Positions 45,790 to 58,296 of a stretch of 64,000 nucleotides of DNA are shown here, piece by piece (the stretch's first letter is position 1; each line of letters opens with the position of its first letter). The translations under genes and the position numbers were made by a program. The stretch lies in NCBI GenBank assembly GCA_029378245.1, contig JARKIF010000020.1, positions 62,001 through 126,000 of the forward strand. The letters are read 5' to 3'. The notes beneath the pieces were generated by a model, which did not search any database, was not told the origin of the DNA, and saw only the letters and a list, made by a program, of their open reading frames with translations. This DNA comes from Roridomyces roridus. Taxonomy: Eukaryota > Basidiomycota > Agaricomycetes > Agaricales > Mycenaceae.

Positions 45790-48181
45790 TCAGCCCCAAC
45801 TCCTCCGCCTTGATCTGGACGGCCTAGAAATCGTAAATTGGTTAACTGATCGCCCCGTTGCAGAACGCCAAGAACGCACCAAATGCTTGCTGAAGAAACG
45901 TGCCATGCCGAATCCACCAGGTGTAACCCAAATTCCGGGAGCACCCGTCGGCCGGAAGCAATGCGTGAGCTCACCTCCTTCGTCTAAACCCGAGACTTTA
46001 GTTCCAATGAGATTCTGAATGTCGTCGCCCATGATGGATGTGATGCTCGGCATGATCGGCTGGTAACCCGTCCTATGTCGCCTGTACGTTCAGACCGATA
46101 AGACTGGATGAGATTTGAACTGCAACGCACGCGAGTACAATCACATCCGCGGCGAGCTTCGATCCGTCCGCGAAAACGAGGCCTTCCGGTTCCACTCGAG
46201 CAATCTCCACACCTTGTTTGATCTGCATTGACAATTTCAGCGTCGTCTCAGTGGGGCTTGCCAATAACTACCTTGATTTTTCCATCGGCAATCAACTTGA
46301 CATTACCCATATCGAGGACTAGGTCCATTCGGTCAGTGCATGTAACGGACATTCAAAGGTTCACCCACTCGTTCCGGAAGCTAGTCGCTGATTTGAACCA
46401 ACCATCAAATAAATATTATTCGGAATATTGAGTCTCCACTCACGTGGAACACAAATGCAATTGGCGCAACCTCTTGTCCACCCGGTGTTAGCTGCCAAAT
46501 TAATTTGAAACCTGCTTTTCTGAGACCGTCGAAAAGATCCCGATCGGTTTCTTTGAAGCTCGGTAGCCCCCGCGTTGCGAGTTCGATGAGCAGTGCAGGG
46601 GGCATCGCATTATTCACCAAATCCATATCTTCGACGATGGGCAGTTTCTCGCCAGGCGGAGGGAACTTTTCCAAAGCGCCGTAGGAGATCACGCAAGTCG
46701 CGCTGCGTTGGATCATGGTCACCTGGAATCAAATAAGGTATGTATGTTGTATGGTAAGGATGCAAGACATACTTCTCTGGCACCCTTGACAACGAAATCC
46801 TCAGCCACGTCGATGGCTGCGTTGCACTGAGACTGTCATGAGCATCGGCGAATGAGATATCTGTTCACTTACGGCGCCCACAATGACAGCACGCTTCCCT
46901 TTGTACGCCGCTGCCACCTTATGCTGGTCCGAATGATAAATCTTCCCCTTGAAAGTGTCCATCCCAGGCCAGGAGGGGACTTTTGGCGCTCCCAACCCCG
47001 TCGCGAATACAATGTGCTTGGGCTTCACACACACATGGTTGTTTCCCGCACGGTTGATTTCGACATTCCAACGCCCACTGGACTCGTCGTAGGTAGGAGT
47101 GGGGAGAATGGTGCTGGAGAGCCAGACATTAATTTCTTGTCCAACAGCGTATGCTTCCAGAAAGTCGGCGATTTTGTCTCGGGGGAAAAATTTCGGATAT
47201 GTTTTCCTGGGGGGCCATCATTGCTTTATGAGAGCTTACGGCTAAGGGGAACTTACGGCCATGGCTGGTACAGCACTGCGAGAGGATGAAGATCCAGGCA
47301 AGGATTGAGCGACCAGCATGCTCACCGGACATCGGATAGGTTTTAGAGTGAAGCGACAGGTTGGGATACCTTGCGAATATTCAAATGCAGATGTCAAATC
47401 ATTAATGCGACTCACCGGTTCCTCCACACATCTCCAACTCGAGAGGTCCTTTCGACAACCAGCGCGCGGATTCCCATCCTGCCGAACCTCGCGGCACACA
47501 TGAGTCCGCACTGACCGGCTCCAACTAAATGAAGTCATCAGCGGAGATGGAACCGGCATTCAAATGGAACATACCAATGAGGACTGTGGGATCGTTCTCG
47601 ATCTTGGCCATTTTCTGTGCGTGTTCTTCTTCCTAAGTAGTCCCAAAGTAGCCTTCAATCCCCTCTTTGGGCTCCTCGTGGCCATCGATATCCTGAATAT
47701 TGGTCAACACCGTGAACGCCCTCCACTCTCCTTCCCCATCCGGCAATAATCGAACGAACCCGCGCCCAGTGGCGGGCGGCGAGGTGACGGAGAAAGTAAA
47801 AGCAGCCGAAATGCCTTCGATCTGCGGATTGCCGGGCACAGGGAATTTGGCGGGTGAGATGGATTTGTCGAGCTCAAAGTTATGCAGCTGTGCGTGCTCG
47901 AAGCGGGATTTATTGTCAGTCTCAGACGGCGCGGATAAGAACTCCACAATCCGGTCGCGGCCGGCGAAACTTTGAAAGTCCCATGAGAAGCACATGAGGT
48001 CTGTACAACTCATTGAGTGTTGTGCCGGGGAGAGAGAGAAAGGTGGCCCACCGCGCAGCCATCCAGTCGGAAGAAACTGGTGTGCGAATGCCTCTGCGTC
48101 TGCGGCGCTGCTGAGAGCCGCGAGCCACTTGGTTGCAACTTGCGTTGCTTGTTCATCGGAAGTGGTGAACTTAGAAGCCAT
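45790..48181 (-). CDS. Flavin-containing monooxygenase-like protein, in-frame stop
   Basis: About 610 codons in twelve exons: 48181-48052, 48000-47575, 47524-47416, 47369-47326, 47275-47257, 47206-46873, 46826-46773, 46722-46444, 46380-46365, 46318-46272, 46222-46131, 46072-45790. Residues 1-180 resemble the NTF2/SnoaL-like N-domain of fungal FMOs. FAD site: VGAGQCG. FMO signature: FKGKIYHSDQH. NADPH site: VGACNAAIDVAED, where the usual second Gly of GAGNSA is Cys. Then VLATGYQP and FRPTGAPGIW...GGFGMARFFSKHL. The enzyme would oxygenate a small substrate with NADPH and O2. A TAG at 47635-47633 lies in frame between the two domains; unless a 78-nt segment ending there is spliced out, the gene is broken. 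Exon 9 is only 16 nt and inferred. Confidence 0.8.
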
Positions 48182-49386
48182 GCTCTGAGAGAGGAGGGAC
48201 AAGAAAAGTCGACGTGGGATGTCTACTTTATATCGCCCTGGCCAGGAATATCGCATTATGCCGGTCGGCGCATGGACGGTTGAGCTTGCGACGGATGTGC
48301 TTCCGAAAAGGAAACATATAATTGAGACGACCGCTGACAGAACCAATGTCAATGTGAGCGCCAAGTGAGCACTGTTCTAATTCATGCATTCGAGGTGAGC
48401 GATAACGATCCTGAGGAAGAATCAGCTCTCGCAGCAGGGAAGAGAGTAGTAGTCTTGACATACATACCACGGGGGCTTGACTGCAGACCGGTTTCATTTC
48501 AAGGACGAAACGGAGATTGGCCTTCTTGTCAACGACAGCGTCTAGGCCGGCTTGCCGGGTGATCGGATCAGACGCGGAACGGCGTGGGTGACACGGCCGG
48601 GTACGACGAGAAGGTCGACGAGCTCGAGAACGTCGAGAGGAGACGAGTCGAGCACAACGAGACGAGTTGAGTCTCGGCGAATAGGCGAGTCGGGTTGTGT
48701 CCGTGAGGGAAGAGAACGTAACTCGTAAGCCAAAGTAGCGCTGGAGATTAGACGAGGTAGAATCTACTGTACATGAGATTCTACCCAAGTATAAATACTA
48801 AATCCCTCAGGAGCGTTCTCCTGTAAGATCGGTCCCTGACCCTTAATTACCCCTACGCAGCTCCTCTCTTAATAGAGTTAAGTGGAGCGTCTCCTGTGAC
48901 CCTATAGGTTACTCCTCCTTGGCACGATCACTGGATCATGCCGAGGATGTTGTGTGACTGTGTTTGAACCCCTCGTCGGGTTCTACCACAGCGCGTCGGG
49001 TTCTGTCCTAGCAACCCTTCCCGCGCTGGACAAGTACTGTTGTCCTATCGTTCGAGTGACAGCCCTTGAGCTGCCCTCCTTACTCGGGCGGGCGACATCC
49101 TTCTCAAGGGACTTGTCGTGCGTGGACCGAATGTACGTTTTGTTGATAACAACGGATCTTCTGATCCGTAACTGATGGCGGTGATGGCGGTGATGGCGCA
49201 TCAGCGGATCAGTCGGCAAGCGCTGGTTTCATGACACTTCTCCGGGTCCGTGTATAATTATTCCCTGGCTTACTCGGAAGCCACGGTCAAGTACCAAAGG
49301 AGTGGGAAAAACCTTGGCCACTCAGATATATATATATATAAACAGGTTTCCAAGGTGTCTTTATCAACTGTACAAGTGAGTCAATT
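48182..49386. other. No gene; possible LTR-like debris
   Basis: 48540-48960 has repetitive CGACGAG/CGAGACGAG words, then a TATAAATAC box and short inverted words (CTCAGGAGCG...CTCCTG), reminiscent of an LTR promoter, but no paired LTR or target duplication was found. Confidence 0.3.
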
Positions 49387-49458
49387 CCGAGTCTTAAAAA
49401 TTTGTTTTTAAGCTCGGTCTTATCGGCCCGTTTTCCGCCAAAGTGGGGTCCCATTTTT
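49387..49458 (+). repeat. Dispersed repeat family, copy C (partial)
   Basis: Shares the AT-palindrome end and the GTCTTATCGGCC and GTGGGGTC blocks with copies A and B, then diverges. Confidence 0.75.
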
Positions 49459-51361
49459 CTTCAATGACATCTTTGACTACTAATGTGCTTTTAGTAAGCC
49501 TTGAGCTTGAACATGGATCTCTTGGCTTCACTCCGCCGGCCGATGCCGAAGGGCTGCAATCTTCACCGACGGTTAATGGCAGCAACCCCCTAACTCCAGC
49601 GGTTGACAGCTCCGTTGACAGCGGCTGCGCGCCTCTTGCTTCAGACCACCACATCCAAATCCCAATTCCTAATACTTATCCGTCTCTGTGACTCTCTGGG
49701 CAATGAACTCACGCTGTTCCTTGGCTTTTCCAATCTGGAGACTGGTCGATCCCCGGCCTCACTATGTTCCTGAACTTGCTACGATCTCTCCATCAATGTG
49801 CTGCCGGACTCTGAACTTTCTCTGTCTTCATGTGCACTGTGTCCTCGTCATTCGAAATCAATCATTGCCCCTTGTACTCAATTGCTTCATTGGAATCCAC
49901 TGATTTCACTCTCCTCACTGCTACTTGAATATCTTGGGCCAAGTTCCCTGTCTGTCTCCACACCCCCAGACTCGGATTGCCATGCACCAGCAATGGCCCA
50001 TAAAAGCACGTCTAGATGAGGAAAGGGGGTCGATCGGAGTGATCGGATGAATTCGTACCCGTAGCGAGCACCCATTGTGATGCCACAAATGTGAAACCAT
50101 TGGAATCGTGTGGGTTTTGCATGTGCGTAGGAATACAAAATCAATCAGAATGCATTTCTACGGCCTCGCATCACACGCCGGGCATTTGCCAACAACGGCA
50201 TCATTCCTTCATCACCACTTCGACAACAATTTTGAACTTCCACTACTCGGCAACTCGGCACACGGCTCATGCCGAAGGCACGGCTTGATCGGCATGATCT
50301 CCGTGGATGACCGGATTCCCGTGCTCGCAGCTCATTATCAAGCGGATTATTGAGCCATTACCAAGACCGAGGTTGCGGTAATGGTTCGGCAGAGAATTGA
50401 TCCGTGGATGTCCGGGAGGGTATATAAGGAGCGGAAAAGTAGCTAGTCTTAGTAGTGCCCCCCAGTTTTCACTGGCGCTGTGGTCTGTACCAAAAAATCT
50501 TATCTTTTTTATCTAGCTTTCACATTGGTCGCCTGGCTCGGTCGTAAATCTGCTGCCCAGGGTCAATACCACCGTTCATCCCGCTGCCCGCTCGCTGTCC
50601 ATCACAGCGATCAAATCCCGCCATCACCGCCATCAGTTCCGCTGTTCCGCCGTATTCATAGCCACCACCGTTTTTGGCTATCCGTATCCATCCCGCCGTA
50701 TTTCTGCCGTTCACGTACCACCCACCGAATATTATCTGTTGACCAGATACGGTCGTTGATTGCCCCCATTTGGAGTGTTGACGCAATTCCCCCACTCGTT
50801 CGACTTCCGTGGCCAAAGACAAGCCTGATCGGATTTCGAAAAGTATCTTTTTACATCGTCACACCATCGACTAAGTCGAATCCATTTTATCAACCTGTTA
50901 GATCTTGACAGGATCCAATGCACACACGCACGCGGTGGAGCGAGCCAGAGTCAGTTATCCTTCGACTTGGTACCGGAACGGCGGAACCTCGCAGTCTGTG
51001 CTGTGACAGATAATAGATTGGTCACTACCTCTGTTCAGCCCGGTGTTCTACTAGAGAGTGCTCCCTAGAGGCTCGTACTAGGAGGAAAGCCCAAGCTATC
51101 CCAGTGTTTCCAGTGTGCACCGACTGTGCCCCGTTCGATTCGGGCCGGAATGTATTCTTTCTCTCCCAAATCTTCTGTCTTGCCGCGCTCGGCTGAAAGT
51201 TCTCAGGTGGGTCTGGAAATAGCAGCGATCTTCCGAAACCCGGAAGATGTTGGAGTATTGCCAAGCCGACCGACATGCACAGCACGCTGGACATGCACAG
51301 GTTCGTTGGAGCTTAGATGAGCACGGACTTGTTGCACTGGATTCCCTGATTCAAATTGAAC
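49459..51361. other. No recognisable gene
   Basis: Only short frames without domains or splice chains. Confidence 0.5.
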
Positions 51362-52306
51362 CCCAGTGAAAAGTCAATGTGATCGCTAGGGTTAGAATGG
51401 GATGAAATGCGGTCGGTGACAGCAGGTGACAGCTAACGGTGTTTCATCGCGAAGGAAAGCAATCCATCTGAGAATCGTACCAGATTCCGCTACTAACGGG
51501 CTTCGAAAGGGATGGAATGTGAAGCGTCGCTTACAACGCGCTAAGCGCTGCCAAACTGGTGTTCAAAAGATTTCGTTGGGGTTCTCTCCCTAGTCAATAA
51601 AATGGGTCAGAAGTAGTCGAAAAAACTTGCCACGGCCCCCGCTCCGTTTTCTTACTTGCTAGCTCTGCTTATTTACTTACTGGTGTCTATTCTTAACTAC
51701 ATTTTACTGACTGCTTGTGAACGACTTGAAGATGACTTGACTTAAATCAGGTGGGCTTAATAATATTGGGCGCTGGAGGACTCGAACGGGCAACCTACGC
51801 GCGGGAGAAAACTTATAATCCGACGAGACTTACCTCTGAACAAACTGGACAATTCTTGCTTCCCAAACTTTTAATTCTAGAGGTGGTATCCCGTGTGCAA
51901 TTGACCATCTGAAATTCTGCAAGGCAGCCCTCAGCACCTCTCATACATGTCTTTCGGTGGTACTTCCGGGCAAAAAACAACAGTATTCAGCAACATGCAT
52001 CGTGAATGAGTGAGGCTTGCCTGCACATGGTTCCGTTGCTTGTCCACTGCAGTCAGATGGGCACAATCCGTCTTTTGAAGAATTTGAAGGGTAGAGGACG
52101 AATGGCATCTTGCCATTTGCGCGTTGCGATCGTTGCGAAACGGGTGGCACGAAGAGTGGATGTAAAGGGATCGTTTGGGATTGTTCACACACCTGCTGAT
52201 GGGTACCCACATTTCATCTCAAACGATCCTGAATCATGGACTCTCGGCTATCCGACCGCATTTCATCCCATTCTAACCCTAGCGATCACATTGACTTTTC
52301 ACTGGG
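51362..52306. mobile_element. MITE with perfect 55-bp TIRs, 945 bp, 7-bp TSD
   Basis: Arms 51362-51416 and 52252-52306 are perfect reverse complements over 55 bp, starting CCCAGTGAAAAGTCAATG. The direct repeat ATTGAAC flanks it at 51355-51361 and 52307-52313. Perfect long TIRs indicate a recent insertion. The interior has no transposase. Long TIRs with a 7-9 bp duplication suggest a Mutator-like or related source, but this is uncertain. Confidence 0.9.
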
Positions 52307-52313
52307 ATTGAAC

Positions 52314-54342
52314 ATGGATCTGCCTTTCTCTGTCCAGAGATCTCAATCCAACATACCCTCGTTCGATTCGAGGACGGGAAGTTCAACTGGGCGAGTCGAA
52401 TGACGGCATTTTTTGCGACTAGCACTCGCGCGTCCAGCTGAACGGTGAGTTCGTAAGTGAATTTCTGCCCACAGACACCATCATTGCTCAGTTGTACCCC
52501 CACTGGTACGCGCTTTCACCTTCGACGTTGGATTATCTCTTTTTTGCACGAATACATACGTGCGGCCGAGATGTTTCATTGTATGTATGAGTACTTGACT
52601 TGCGTATATATCCTATTCTGAAAAATTGGCTTGATGTGGTCCCAGGAGTCACGGAACTTTCACTGCATCATCAACGTCTCAGTGACCCTCCTTGATTATG
52701 TTCCTGTCTTCCGTCTTACACCATCCGTGGTGTTTGATACTCCGTCGCCACAATGTGATTTCATCAGAGTGCTGGTGTCTCAATTAATATTCTGTATTGC
52801 TGAATGGTCAATCACATCGGCCGTATTTCACGTTGGATCTGGTCTGCTCTGATTTTTTTTTTTTGATAACGTGTACGGTTGGTCACTGGTTGACGGGTGA
52901 ACCCGCCGGTCTGCACCCAGACTACACGGAGTAGGCCGCAATACGGGTTGGCCCGCTACCGAAACCGCGCGAGAAGAAATGCTGAAAAGCTGCCGCTGCG
53001 AATGCAGCTAGGGCAAGTCGTGTCAAGTAAATGTGTATACATAACATGTACATAATTATAACAACGACGCTCGACCTCTGGAGTCCAAGAAGAGCCAGTG
53101 GCGCTGCAGGGTCGGAATTTGGTCGGAATAGTTCGTGAGCACGGGCGTTGCCATGGAAATTCATTGGATCGTTCAACAGGGGCATCAGACATCAGATGAT
53201 GCTCAGCGGATCAAAGACAGCTCTTCCTTGCTTCCACCTGGGGCCCGACCTCCAGCCCACTTGCACATGTTGCTTCCATGTGTCACCTCTGCAAAAGGCC
53301 AGGAGCCTTAATGGCGCTCCTTGGAGTCCCCCGTGTTCAAGGTGATGCGGTGACACGGCATCGGATCATGATCAGGGACCACGTGCTCATCACGTCTTCT
53401 TTCTTCCTTTTCATTCCGGCGGCCCCGAACTCTAGCCCGCTTTCAGGTGCGTGGCTGCTGGACCTGGTTCCACTATGTAGCTACACAGGTCCTGCAGGTG
53501 CGGAGCCTCCAGTCGACATCCCTGATTCCCGCTTACTGTTGGCTTATTGAGTCTCACTCCACGTCATCCCAATCTGGAGATTGGAACCCATACCCTGGCT
53601 CCTACACACCATGGTCGAGTTCGGGAAATTGGAAGAAATGCGCCGGTCTTCCTATTGGGGGATATGGCACCCGTATCTGATTCTATTGTCCCACCGACGC
53701 AAGAGGAACCAGATGCCGTATTAACTCAATATGGAAACGGGCCGCCTCTCGTTGGACTTTCCTGATATCCACCAGTCTACCTGGCTCCCGGTGAATCACT
53801 GGCGAAGAGATCGGCTCGACGCCAGCTTCCGGGAAGCCATTCAGTGGATTAGATCTTCTCCCGTGGTCTCCTGTGGTCTCCCGTCCTCCGGCCAAATCGG
53901 GCGGATATGGCCAACTGGGAGTGTGTTTCCGTTCCATGGATGGAATTTCTTGCATGGTCCGTGTTCGCTTTTCTGGAGTCTGGACTTGCTAAGCTCGACA
54001 GATAAGGTATCACTCACTGTTCGTGCGGAAAGCAAGCGGGATCAATTGCTGCGGAGTTCAGAACGACATACAGGGATCACTCTAGAATATATGTCCATGT
54101 CCTCGACAAGAAGAGGGAGCCCCAGACGCGGAGGTACCTCTCGAGCGTGCTTTCTGTGTGGCCTGAACGAGATCCCACTCTATTCATGTACGTAGGTGCA
54201 TCGCAACTAGTGTCTCAAAATAATTATTTATCCTATCCAGCGCGGAAGGCGGACAATCAAGGCCTTCATATTTGACACCGTGTCAGTCGCGATTGCAGGA
54301 CCACACAGCTGACGAAAGGAAGGGCAAAAAAAACATTGCCAA
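52314..54342. other. No recognisable gene
   Basis: Several open frames on both strands, none with a domain, signal peptide or consistent splicing. The last 100 bp would be the promoter of the gene at 54343. Confidence 0.45.
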
Positions 54343-55705
54343 ATGAGCGGCTTTTACTCAAAGTACCTTTCTCCCACCTCAATGCCCCACTACGAAATTC
54401 TCCCCACCTCAGAAGAGGATACCTGGCCACGCTCACGACCTCCGCCAAAATCCAGGAGCCGCTCGAGAGTCCTATGGGTGCTCATCGCCATCACGGCTCT
54501 GGCCATTCTTGGGTTACCCTGGCTGCTGCTGCGGAGGAGCAGGCCAGCATCCACGGCGTCGCAAAATTCATCGCCCTGGCCACCTCTCAACGGCGCATCG
54601 CAAACCCTGAACAGACGTGTATACCTGCAAGTGGGACATTTGGGACCGGAGGGATTTGGGGTTCGTCGTCGTCTCCGTGTCGCTGTGGCCGCCTTGTAAA
54701 CACTGATCACCTCATCCAGTCCATCCTCCAGCACTTCAAACAGAGTATCGTGCTCTCGCGCGCCCTCGACTCGTCGCTGGTGTTGGCCTCCACCGAGTCA
54801 GAGCACGGGTACCGTACATCAGACATCTTCAACGGCGATGGCCTCCTCCTCGACACCCGCAGGTCATGCCGTCTGCGAGATACTCTACCCTTTGACCGGC
54901 GGGACCACCTCGTGCGCGGGCTCTGCGCTCAAGGAGATGGCTGAGATCAAGCGCCATCTGTCGGTGTGTACCAGCATCCTGGACACCGCCGAGGGCGAGG
55001 TGCGTTCTTCTCCCTGCCATCAAGTCGAGTGCTGACCGTCCGTTCAACAACGCCAGCTAACGGAAGACCTCAACGGCTGCGTTGTCGACTGGATCCGCGA
55101 GAAGCTAGGCCCGCCCCCTGGGTCGCTCTACGCACGCCCCAACCCTCTTCCCCTCCCACTACCGATCCCACCACCACAGTCCATAACCATCGGGGTCCAT
55201 GTCCGCTGGGGTGACACAGCCAGCTCCTCTTTCAGCCAGCCACCCACCACCTTCCGCGGCTCCATGTCTATCCATAGCATCACCAGCGTGCTCTCTGACA
55301 TTCGTGCAGCCCTCGGCGGCCACGCCAACGCCACACAGCTCACCATCGCGATGGAGAACGCGGACCACAGAGTGTTGGCTCAGCTCGGGGAGACGGGGCC
55401 ATACACCATCCTCGACTCGGGTGATGGGCTAGCAGATTTGAGGGCGTTGTCGCAGAACGATGTTCTTTTGTTGGGCGAGTCGTCCTACGGTGTGCTCGTT
55501 CATCTAATCGCCCCGCCTGGATTGTCAATCGTGGAGCTCGACGGGGACCGGTGAGTACTAGTGGCGCTTACCCAGTATAGCTCACTTATTTTCTCGCAGT
55601 GGCAAGTACAGCAATACTTCTGATATAGGGAGGGATTTGGTATTTCTGGGGAGGGACTACTCTGTAGAACGATTGCGCGCCAGTCTGTTCGGCGAGCGGT
55701 CATAG
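54343..55705 (+). CDS. Type II membrane glycosyltransferase-like protein (fucosyltransferase-like), probable frameshift
   Basis: Exons 54343-54660, 54720-54999, 55057-55550 and 55600-55705, about 398 codons. A short cytosolic tail with Arg/Lys (RSRSR) precedes one transmembrane helix (VLWVLIAITALAILGLPWLLL), a type II Golgi topology. The lumenal part has QVGHLGPEGFGS, then ESEHGYRTSDIFN, and later IGVHVRWGDT, which resembles motif I (HxRRxD) of alpha-1,2/1,6 fucosyltransferases that bind GDP-fucose. Near the end SQNDVLLLGESSYGVLVHL fits the acceptor/donor C-domain. Exon 2 starts in one frame (SCRLRDTLPFDRRDHLVRG) and finishes in another (EIKRHLSVCTSILDT), a one-base insertion near 54930. Met 54382 is an alternative start. 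The family name is a moderate inference. Confidence 0.65.
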
Positions 55706-56926
55706 ATGGACTTGCGAGTAGACTACTACTTCATCCCCGTATGCATTTAATCCACAGTAGTTCCGCAGCAGTACAGCCATGCGCAGCAGTGGACCTGTTA
55801 GGAAGAAACATCAAAGAAACATGACAGCGTGTCGAGTACTTGCGTTGGAGCAGGCTGGGTGCACCTCTACTTCTCACAGCATTGCAAACTCAGACTTAGA
55901 ACGGTAGTACTTTACGGAGATTAACAAGCCATAGTCTGTCGAGAGAGACAAGTAGAAACTTGAAAGTGATGGATCGGGAAATCGGGACACCCATTCTCGG
56001 CATGTGCGCTTGAACGCTATGGTCTCTCGTCATTGATCTTGTGGACCAACTTCCTAGTGGGCCAACGTCGGGTGGAAGTTGTAAAATCCTGCGTGTAAAG
56101 CTAACCCTGCGGCCAACATCCCTAAGCAGCTGAAAGTTCCGATCTCCGTGGCGGCCCGTTGATGCAACCGTAACAAGGATCGACTCCTGGTCTTCGCATA
56201 GTGAACATATGTATCGGATCGACCCACTGCACAGCCCGGTTTCCTGGAACCATGGAACCGCAGTCCGGCGGCGGCCGGTATCCAAACAGGATTGTTTTTC
56301 TCCTCAAATCTACATACATCGGGCTAGATACATTTGCCTCATTCGCTCTAGGAATTTTGCGGATCTGATTTGAACTTTCTCGGAATTGGACCAATTTCCG
56401 TCTCTGCTTGTACACGTGCGCATTCAACCTGCCCACTCACAATCCAGGCAGCCTTAGTACTCATTCCTCCTCTGTAAGAGTACCAACGAGGGCTTCTTCG
56501 AGTCTACGAATCCTTGTGCGGCGGTTCGATTCCCCGCGTTCGGACAAATCCTTTTTTCTCGGTGGAACTTTGGTGGAACTATGGCCCTCTTGGAATCCAA
56601 CCAGGCACGTACGACTCTTGTTGTCTTGTTCGCACCCATCTGTTCAAGGGACATACTATACTACATGCTTATTACTGAGTCCGACTCTGTTTAGCGTCCA
56701 GTACTTGTTCAACAGTCAAGGATTAGTGGTCACAACCGAGAAAAGTGTCAAGGGGGCATCGACGGCGCTGACTGTCTCTTTATGTAATCTGCCTGGAGAT
56801 CCCAGCGCCATCTTGCCGAAGTCGAAAGAAAACATGTTCACAATTTCACAAATATCCCATTCAATTGTCTACTAGCAAATGCTAAGAAATGGTCCATTGA
56901 TCCTCTTCTGTCAAAGTAGTTCACTC
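55706..56926. other. No recognisable gene
   Basis: Short frames only. Confidence 0.5.
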
Positions 56927-57423
56927 TCAAAGATAGGTGATTTCACACTCGTAGCCTCCAAAACCATCGCTAGAGGACATGAGCTCCCTGCTATTAAAGG
57001 TTTGCCACACTCACCCGTTGATAGCGCAGTACGAATCGGGCGTCGCAATAACGGCCATGATGTTGTCGACGTAAGTCTGAATGTCCACGCCGCCGCAGTT
57101 GGCCGAGCTGATATCATGGCTTATTATTCAAGATCAGGAATAGAACAAGTAGGGGAAACACGCACGTAGAGGCACCGTAGAACGTGGTAAGGAAAGTTGG
57201 ATCCTCTGAGTTTGCGTCAGGATAAAATATTTAATATAAAGAGAGACTCAAACGCACTCTGCCTGACAGTCCCCTCCAAATCGACGATCAAGTCGTTAAT
57301 ACCTGACCACCGAGTGACGCAAGTGACTTCCGTCGTCTGGCGTTCCACCGCGACCATCGGGGCGCCGAGCGCGAAAGGCAGGACGGTGGCGAGGGTGAGG
57401 AAAGCCTGGGTGAGGAATTGCAT
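56927..57423 (-). CDS. Small secreted cysteine-containing protein
   Basis: About 113 aa in four exons: 57423-57258, 57205-57166, 57107-57015 and 56969-56927, with consistent phases. The start MQFLTQAFLTLATVLPFALG is a classical signal peptide with a likely cut after ALG or shortly later. The mature part has four Cys (TCVTRW, ANCGG, SYCAIN, YECEI), enough for two disulfides, and no other domain that I recognise. This is the profile of fungal small secreted proteins used at the cell surface or in interaction with other organisms. The function is not known. Confidence 0.7.
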
Positions 57424-58296
57424 TTTGTTCTGTGTTCGATATGGCGGGGAGGGTGCGTCTTATATACCGGGGACGGACACCGCCGGTACCGAAGCCCGGC
57501 CCCGTAAACGACGCGCACGCGCGTAGCGTCTTGGCACTCAGACTTGGCAATGGCAGCGGTGACAACATGTACTGTTTTCTTGGCGGCTCGTGCTGCATAA
57601 CGTGGTTGAAGAAGAGAACACCAGCCGTAGAATTGGTATACCGTATTCCACATTTTGGACGAGCGAGAAGGGTAGTATGGATGATACCGCTGTGAACGCG
57701 CCCGCCCATGAGCGCCGCTTTGAGGCGGCCATCACAGATGCATGTCAATCCTTGGCGGCGGCGATTTCACGGTGACTCACAATTCCTATTGTCTGGAATA
57801 AATAAGTAGTCGATACATGCCAGCTGCAGGCGACGGCGGCCAGATCACCGAAAGTCCTGACAAAAAATGACTCGAAAAAGTGCAAGAAGATTGTGATCTG
57901 CATACCGATCTCACCACCACAACGGTTCCCACTGTGTGCCAAGGTTGAACGTTCAAGCGCTCACATCTGCCATCGCACATACGAATTCCCCTTTCCGATA
58001 CACGGCACGGACCGAATGAGCGCAACCACTCTCCGTGCTACTCCGTGTCGAGTGCATTTTTACCACAGCACCAGTAACTGGAGTTTCGACCCCGGGCGCT
58101 GTCGTCTTTTGCGATGCTGCTGAACAAATGAAGTCCCAGCCTCGCTGTGGAGCGGAACCGACTTTGCAGATTGCATTATAGAATCCATGACAGCAGTGAG
58201 GCAATCCCGCGATAAGCTTCCAGCGGGAGTGCATGCGGCCGGGTATCTGCATTTAAAGAAACGGACCATACAGTCCGAGGAGAAAATCCGACGACG
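57424..58296. other. Intergenic between divergent secreted-protein genes
   Basis: Holds the promoters of the secreted protein (minus) and the surface protein (plus). No further gene seen. Confidence 0.5.

Noticed and set aside
48540..48960. Possible solo LTR with TATAAATAC
   Set aside because: No TG...CA borders with a target duplication could be found; kept only as an intergenic remark.
49329..49345. ATATATAT run
   Set aside because: Short simple repeat of no evident meaning.
51765..51850. tRNA-like block on the minus strand (GTTCGAGTCCTCC resembles a B box)
   Set aside because: The T-stem does not pair and no acceptor stem or clean anticodon arm can be drawn; treated as chance or a decayed tRNA relic inside the MITE.
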